From: Frigoribacterium sp. Leaf8
GTDB lineage: Bacteria; Actinomycetota; Actinomycetes; Actinomycetales; Microbacteriaceae
Length of the DNA stretch: 34,980 nucleotides
Assembly (NCBI RefSeq): GCF_001421165.1
Contig: NZ_LMKB01000005.1
Coordinates: 1,143,923-1,178,902 of the forward strand
Direction of reading: 5' to 3'
Part shown: positions 31,563-34,980 of the stretch, in pieces
Layout of the letters: each line of letters opens with the position of its first letter
Position numbering within the stretch: the first letter of the stretch is position 1
Notes under the pieces: model-generated
Told to the model about the DNA's origin: nothing
Seen by the model: only the letters and a program-made list of their open reading frames with translations
Database searches by the model: none
Made by a program: the position numbers and the translations under genes

Positions 31563-32509
31563 CGCCGGGCGAACCCGTCGAGTGCGGCACTGAGCACCTC
31601 GACCTGACGCGGGCCGCCGTGCCCCTCGTCCTCGACCACGGTGAGGGTGCTCGCCGGCCAGGCACGGTGCAGGAGCCACGGCGTGATCGCCGGCCCGCTG
31701 ACGTCACGACGGCCGTGCACCAACGCGGCGGGGACCTGGGCGATCCGTGGCAGCCGCGCCATGATCGACCGCTCGCCCGGGAGGAAGCCGTCGTTGCTCC
31801 AGTAGTGGGTGACGAGCGTGGCGAACGCCTCCCGCCGGCCGGGTCCCAGATGCCCCCGCCCGCGGGACCCGGGATCGTCGAGGCTGACATGGACGCTCTC
31901 CCACCGGTCCCAACTCGCCGCGGCCGCCGCACGATCGGCCTCGTCGTCGGAGGCCAGCCGTCTCGCGTAGGCGTCGACCGGTCTCTCGTCGTCGCGCCTC
32001 CTGCTCTCGCGCTCGAACACGGCCCAGTCCTCGGGGAAGAGCCGTCCGACCCCCTCGGTGATCCAGTCGACCTCGTCGCGACTCGTGGTCGTGACCGCCA
32101 TGAGCGCCAGGGCTCGGACGCGGTCCGGGTGCTCCTCGGCGTAGGCCAGCGCGAGCGTCGTGCCCCACGACACCCCGCCGACGACCCAGCTGTCGATGCC
32201 GAGACCTTCACGGACCTCCTCGAGGTCGGCGACGAGTCGCGGCGTCGTGTGCCGTGCGAGGTGGGCCAGGTCGTCGACGACGTTCGGCGTGCTGCGCCCA
32301 GAACCGCGCTGGTCGATGCCGACGAGCCGATAGGCCCGGGGATCGAACGACCGTCGGTAGCCGCCCTGACCGAGCGACCCGCCGGGCCCGCCGTGCAACC
32401 AGAGGGCGGGGACGCCGTCGGGACGCCCCGACTCCTCGACGTAGAGCGAGGCGCCGTCGGTCGTCTCGAGGAAGGCCGTCCGGTAGGGGTCGTGGGGCGG
32501 GTGGCTCAT
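31559..32509 (-). CDS. alpha/beta hydrolase, prolyl aminopeptidase (S33)-like
   Basis: A 316-residue protein with the S33 prolyl iminopeptidase set: LWLHGGPGGS (oxyanion loop, residues 37-45), DQRGSGRSTPN (66-76), the nucleophile Ser114 in GGVSWGTTLALAYAEEHP, then HGRRDVSGP (Asp) and EDEGHGG (His). Such enzymes release N-terminal proline from peptides or act on related esters. The ATG at 32509 has TACGGT (32516-32521, minus) 6 nt upstream, so its message is probably leaderless. It is coupled to the following hydrolase by a 4-bp overlap. Confidence 0.88.
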   Translation of the reverse strand: MSHPPHDPYRTAFLETTDGASLYVEESGRPDGVPALWLHGGPGGSLGQGGYRRSFDPRAYRLVGIDQRGSGRSTPNVVDDLAHLARHTTPRLVADLEEVREGLGIDSWVVGGVSWGTTLALAYAEEHPDRVRALALMAVTTTSRDEVDWITEGVGRLFPEDWAVFERESRRRDDERPVDAYARRLASDDEADRAAAAASWDRWESVHVSLDDPGSRGRGHLGPGRREAFATLVTHYWSNDGFLPGERSIMARLPRIAQVPAALVHGRRDVSGPAITPWLLHRAWPASTLTVVEDEGHGGPRQVEVLSAALDGFARR

Positions 32510-32515
32510 GCGGCC

Positions 32516-32521
32516 ACCGTA
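32516..32521 (-). promoter_or_regulatory. candidate -10 box, prolyl aminopeptidase-like gene
   Basis: TACGGT read leftward, 6 nt before the ATG. Confidence 0.4.
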
Positions 32522-32577
32522 GTCACCAGCTCACCGCGAGCGCGACGGCCCCCCGCGTGGCCCAGGCCGTCGCCCCG

Positions 32578-32663
32578 TCGGCAACTCCGGGTCGCTGTCG
32601 CAGCCGCTCCCCTCCCGTGCGGAAGCGGGCACCCCGCCGCAGCACGAGCCCGGAATTGCCGAC
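32578..32663. repeat. ~90-bp inverted-repeat element, copy 3
   Basis: GTCGGCAACTCCGGG (32578-32592) and CCCGGAATTGCCGAC (32649-32663) are 15-bp arms with one mismatch. The element occupies the gap between two leftward genes. Confidence 0.7.
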
Positions 32664-32737
32664 ACCGGAGTCCGAGCCGGAGGCCCCGGGGGCGTTGTCG
32701 AGGGATGGGAGGCGCCCGCGGCAGACCGGTAGCCCCG

Positions 32738-33367
32738 TCAGAGCACCGTGTAGCCGGCGGCGAGCGCCGAGCGACCCGTCAGGGCCGTCAGGAGGCGCGG
32801 CGCGTCAGCCCACGGAGCATCGGCCACGAGGGCCCCGAGCACCACCAGCGCCTGACGACCCGCGACCTCGGGCGCCTGCCCGTCGAGCCCGGCGGCCGCC
32901 CTGAGGTCGCCCGTGTGCACCACGAGCTCGACGACGCGCGTCGGGAGGTACGCCTCGAGCCGCCATTCGCCGACCGGCGTCTCGACCCGCGCGTCCGCGA
33001 TCCGTGCGGCGACCACGCCGGTCACCCGTCGCACGACGGCGTCGACGCTCTCGGGCAGGTGGGCGCCGAGGTCCCGTCCTGCCTGCCGCCCCCGCTCGGC
33101 GACCTCGTCCGGGTCGGCACGGCCGCCCCGGACCGCCCGGTAGTAGTCGACGGTCCGGTGGCCGGAATCCGACGACCCGGGCCGCAGGTACTGCTCGACC
33201 GTGAGCAGGGCCCGCGACGTGTGGCCGACGAGGTCGCGGTGGTTCCACTTGCCGAGGGCCGGGGCGTCCCAGAGGGCCGGCGGCCGGTCCAGCTCGTGCA
33301 CCGTCTCGGCGAACCATCGCGCCGCCGCCCCGAACGCGTCGCGGACCGTCGCGAAGCTCTCGTCCAT
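32738..33367 (-). CDS. MDMPI/DinB-like metal-binding protein (mycothiol-dependent maleylpyruvate isomerase family)
   Basis: A 209-residue four-helix-bundle protein. GKWNHRDLVGHT (residues 39-50) provides His49, and VVELVVHTGDL provides Glu147 and His151 (E-x3-H), the metal-ligand pattern of mycothiol-dependent maleylpyruvate isomerase (N-terminal domain). The family also contains mycothiol S-transferases, so the specific reaction is open. Mycothiol occurs only in actinobacteria, in line with the host. The start is supported by TAGGCT (33374-33379, minus) 6 nt upstream. Divergent from an SRPBCC gene. Confidence 0.82.
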   Translation of the reverse strand: MDESFATVRDAFGAAARWFAETVHELDRPPALWDAPALGKWNHRDLVGHTSRALLTVEQYLRPGSSDSGHRTVDYYRAVRGGRADPDEVAERGRQAGRDLGAHLPESVDAVVRRVTGVVAARIADARVETPVGEWRLEAYLPTRVVELVVHTGDLRAAAGLDGQAPEVAGRQALVVLGALVADAPWADAPRLLTALTGRSALAAGYTVL

Positions 33368-33373
33368 GGGGTG

Positions 33374-33379
33374 AGCCTA
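33374..33379 (-). promoter_or_regulatory. candidate -10 box, MDMPI-like gene
   Basis: TAGGCT read leftward, 6 nt before the ATG at 33367; GCGACG lies about 17 nt further upstream. Confidence 0.4.
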
Positions 33380-33431
33380 GATCCGGCCGTGACCTGCGTC
33401 GCGGGGTGTCCACCCGGCCGTCACCATGCCC

Positions 33432-33437
33432 TAGCCT
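33432..33437 (+). promoter_or_regulatory. candidate -10 box, SRPBCC gene
   Basis: TAGCCT, 7 nt before the GTG at 33445. Confidence 0.35.
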
Positions 33438-33444
33438 CGCCATC

Positions 33445-34080
33445 GTGGGGAAACGTCAGATCTACGTCGAGACCGTGATCGACGCCGACCTCGACCGGGT
33501 CTGGGCCGCCACGCAGGACCCCGCGCAGCACGTCCGCTGGGACGTCCGCTTCTCGAGCATCACCCCCGGGCCGCCGGACGCCGACGGGTCGACCCCGTTC
33601 CGCTACGTCCGCCGCACGCCCGTCCACACCGTCCGGGGCACGGGCGTCAGCATCGGCGAGCGCCACGGCCGGGACGGTTCGCGCACGTCCGCCCTGCGCT
33701 TCGCGACCGACGACGTCCTCTCGCCGATCCGGGCCGGTCGCGGGTACTGGCGCTACGTCCCCACCGCCGACGGACGGACGCGCTTCGTGACCGGCTACGA
33801 CTACGACCCGGGTTGGGGCCCGCTCGACCTGGTCGTGCGTCCGCTGCTCGGTTGGGCGACGGCGTACAGCTTCGACCGCCTGCGCCTCTGGCTCGAGACC
33901 GGCCGCGAACCCGAGCGGTGGCCGCTCGCCTGCGCTCTCGCGTTCTGGCGTCCGGACCGCCCCCGCGCCTCCCGCACCCTGCGTGCGCCCGCCGGCGGCA
34001 CGCGCGCGGGCGACCACCTGAAGGAGGCGCCGGTCACCCTGGCCGCGCTGCCCGACCCCGCGAGGCGGTCACCCCGATGA
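33445..34080 (+). CDS. SRPBCC (START-like) family protein
   Basis: A 211-residue cytoplasmic protein. VETVIDADLDRVWAATQDPA followed by HVRWDVRFSSI is the opening of the SRPBCC/polyketide-cyclase ligand-binding fold. TRFVTGYDYDPGWGPLDLVV and the helix WATAYSFDRLRLWLETG complete it. The C-terminal ~40 residues are Arg/Pro/Ala-rich. The GTG at 33445 is preferred over the upstream ATG at 33406 because the fold starts just after it and a -10 box lies 7 nt before. The stop overlaps the ATG of the DUF4166 gene by 4 bp (ATGA). Ligand unknown. Confidence 0.8.
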   Translation: MGKRQIYVETVIDADLDRVWAATQDPAQHVRWDVRFSSITPGPPDADGSTPFRYVRRTPVHTVRGTGVSIGERHGRDGSRTSALRFATDDVLSPIRAGRGYWRYVPTADGRTRFVTGYDYDPGWGPLDLVVRPLLGWATAYSFDRLRLWLETGREPERWPLACALAFWRPDRPRASRTLRAPAGGTRAGDHLKEAPVTLAALPDPARRSPR

Positions 34081-34760
34081 CGTCGATCTTCGAGCAGGCC
34101 CTCGGCGAGGACTTCCCGCGTCTGCACCCGATGATGCAGCGACGTTTCGGCGTCGGTCTCGACTCGGGCGAGGCCTGCGTGGGCCGGGGGGTCATGTCGT
34201 CGATCCGGCGGGGCCCGTGGTGGACGGTCCCGTTCTTGCAGATCGGGCGGTTGCGCAACATCCTGGTGCCCGACGTCGGCCACGACGTGCCCTTCGTCAT
34301 CGAGAACTACCCGTACCGCGACGCACTCGGACGCGAGACGGTCACCTTCGTCCGCTCGTACTCGGTGCCGCGCCGCCGCGCGGGAAGACGGCCGGTCCGA
34401 TTCGACGCGACGATGGTGCTCGACCGGGGGCGGGTGCTCGACTACCTCGGCACACACCAGCACCTCGCGGTCGACCTCGACCTGTCGGTCGACGACCGCG
34501 GCGGCCTCGTGCTGCGATCCGGGGCGCAGCGCTTCCACGAGTGCCCCGTCTCGTTCCGCTTCCCGATGCTGTTCAGCGGTCGGGCCGAGTTGCACGAGTG
34601 GTGGTCCGACGACGACGAGTCGTTCCACGTCGACCTCGAGGTGCACAATCACCGCTTCGGGTTCCTCTTCGGCTACCGCGGCGCCTTCACCTGCGAGTGG
34701 GTCGCCGCCTCCGATGCGCCCGCCCGTCTCAAGCCGCGACGCACCGAGGCGCGTCTCTAG
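34077..34760 (+). CDS. DUF4166 domain protein
   Basis: A 227-residue protein. SIFEQALGEDFPRLHPMMQR, then FLQIGRLRNILVPDVGHDVP and VIENYPYRDALGRETVTFVR, with HECPVSFRFPMLFSGRAELH near the end, match the DUF4166 family, whose role is not established. It starts inside the stop of the SRPBCC gene, so the two form a coupled pair; similar neighbours are common for this family. No membrane helix is evident. An inverted-repeat element lies ~30 bp downstream. Confidence 0.85.
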   Translation: MTSIFEQALGEDFPRLHPMMQRRFGVGLDSGEACVGRGVMSSIRRGPWWTVPFLQIGRLRNILVPDVGHDVPFVIENYPYRDALGRETVTFVRSYSVPRRRAGRRPVRFDATMVLDRGRVLDYLGTHQHLAVDLDLSVDDRGGLVLRSGAQRFHECPVSFRFPMLFSGRAELHEWWSDDDESFHVDLEVHNHRFGFLFGYRGAFTCEWVAASDAPARLKPRRTEARL

Positions 34761-34791
34761 GCCCCGGAGCGGAGCGTGCGTCCCGTCCCCC

Positions 34792-34881
34792 CTGTCGGCA
34801 AGTCCTGACTCCCGTCACGGCCGCACCCGTCCCACGCCGATCCACGCACCCCACCGCAGCACCGCCCAGGAATTGCCGACA
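34792..34881. repeat. ~90-bp inverted-repeat element, copy 4
   Basis: TGTCGGCAAGTCCTG (34793-34807) and CAGGAATTGCCGACA (34867-34881) are 15-bp arms with one mismatch. The right arm is preceded by CACCCCACCGCAGCACC, shared with copy 3. It directly follows the DUF4166 gene. Confidence 0.7.
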
Positions 34882-34914
34882 CCGCGACCGCAACACCGGC
34901 ACGGCACCGTACCC

Positions 34915-34980
34915 GGCATCGGCACCGGCACCGGCACCGGCACCGGCACCGGCATCGGCATCGGCATCGGCATCGGCATC
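34915..34980. repeat. GGCACC/GGCATC hexanucleotide array
   Basis: Eleven uninterrupted six-base units: one GGCATC, five GGCACC, then five GGCATC, running off the window edge. No gene can be assigned to it within the window. Confidence 0.9.

Noticed and set aside
34915-34980. Origin or iteron-type repeats
   Set aside because: Six-base units with no spacers and no replication gene nearby; a slippage array fits better.

Overview
The window comes from a very GC-rich (roughly 72-73% by eye) actinobacterial chromosome, most likely a member of the Microbacteriaceae. This rests on the extreme GC3, frequent GTG starts, many apparently leaderless genes, an LAxTG (class E type) sortase signal, an MDMPI-type (mycothiol-linked) protein and LytR-CpsA-Psr biology. 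No rRNA, tRNA, CRISPR array, transposase or integrase was recognised.

Left part (1-12.3 kb): small regulator/transport/enzyme units. In order: the end of a membrane protein; an ArsR-like repressor coupled to an MFS exporter; a umuDC error-prone polymerase operon; a DUF2254 membrane protein; a TetR/NAD(P)-oxidoreductase divergent pair; a TetR/GNAT divergent pair; then an AraC regulator, a DHA2-type MFS exporter and a family IV esterase, which may be a drug efflux or detoxification set. A 720-bp gap upstream of umuD holds a tandemly duplicated GC-rich repeat.

Middle (12.3-26.8 kb): cell-envelope region. It has a 1148-aa wall-anchored surface protein (DUF11 and SdrD_B-like domains, LAFTG signal), an LCP wall-glycopolymer ligase, and two small unknown genes. 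It then has a compact back-to-back glycan locus: four glycosyltransferases leftward; a WcbI-like protein and two glycosyltransferases rightward. All five internal junctions of this locus are 4-bp GTGA overlaps. The 208-bp divergent control region has an 11-bp perfect palindrome and two hairpins in the leftward leader. The locus has no flippase, polymerase or ABC exporter, so its product and export route are unknown.

Right part (26.8-35 kb): a DUF4190 plus Ltp-repeat membrane protein with less GC-rich codon use, bracketed by inverted repeats (a possible superinfection-exclusion gene); two GNAT acetyltransferases; DUF805 and PH-like membrane proteins; a coupled pair of alpha/beta hydrolases; an MDMPI-like protein; and a coupled SRPBCC/DUF4166 pair. 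The window ends in a GGCACC/GGCATC hexanucleotide array.

Across the window there are three recurrent signals beyond genes: a TANNNT-like -10 box exactly 6-7 nt before many start codons (leaderless mRNAs); a dispersed ~90-bp inverted repeat with TGTCGGCAATTCC-type ends in gene-free gaps (four copies); and the 10-mer CCGCGCCTCC/GGAGGCGCGG, of which I counted 16 exact copies.
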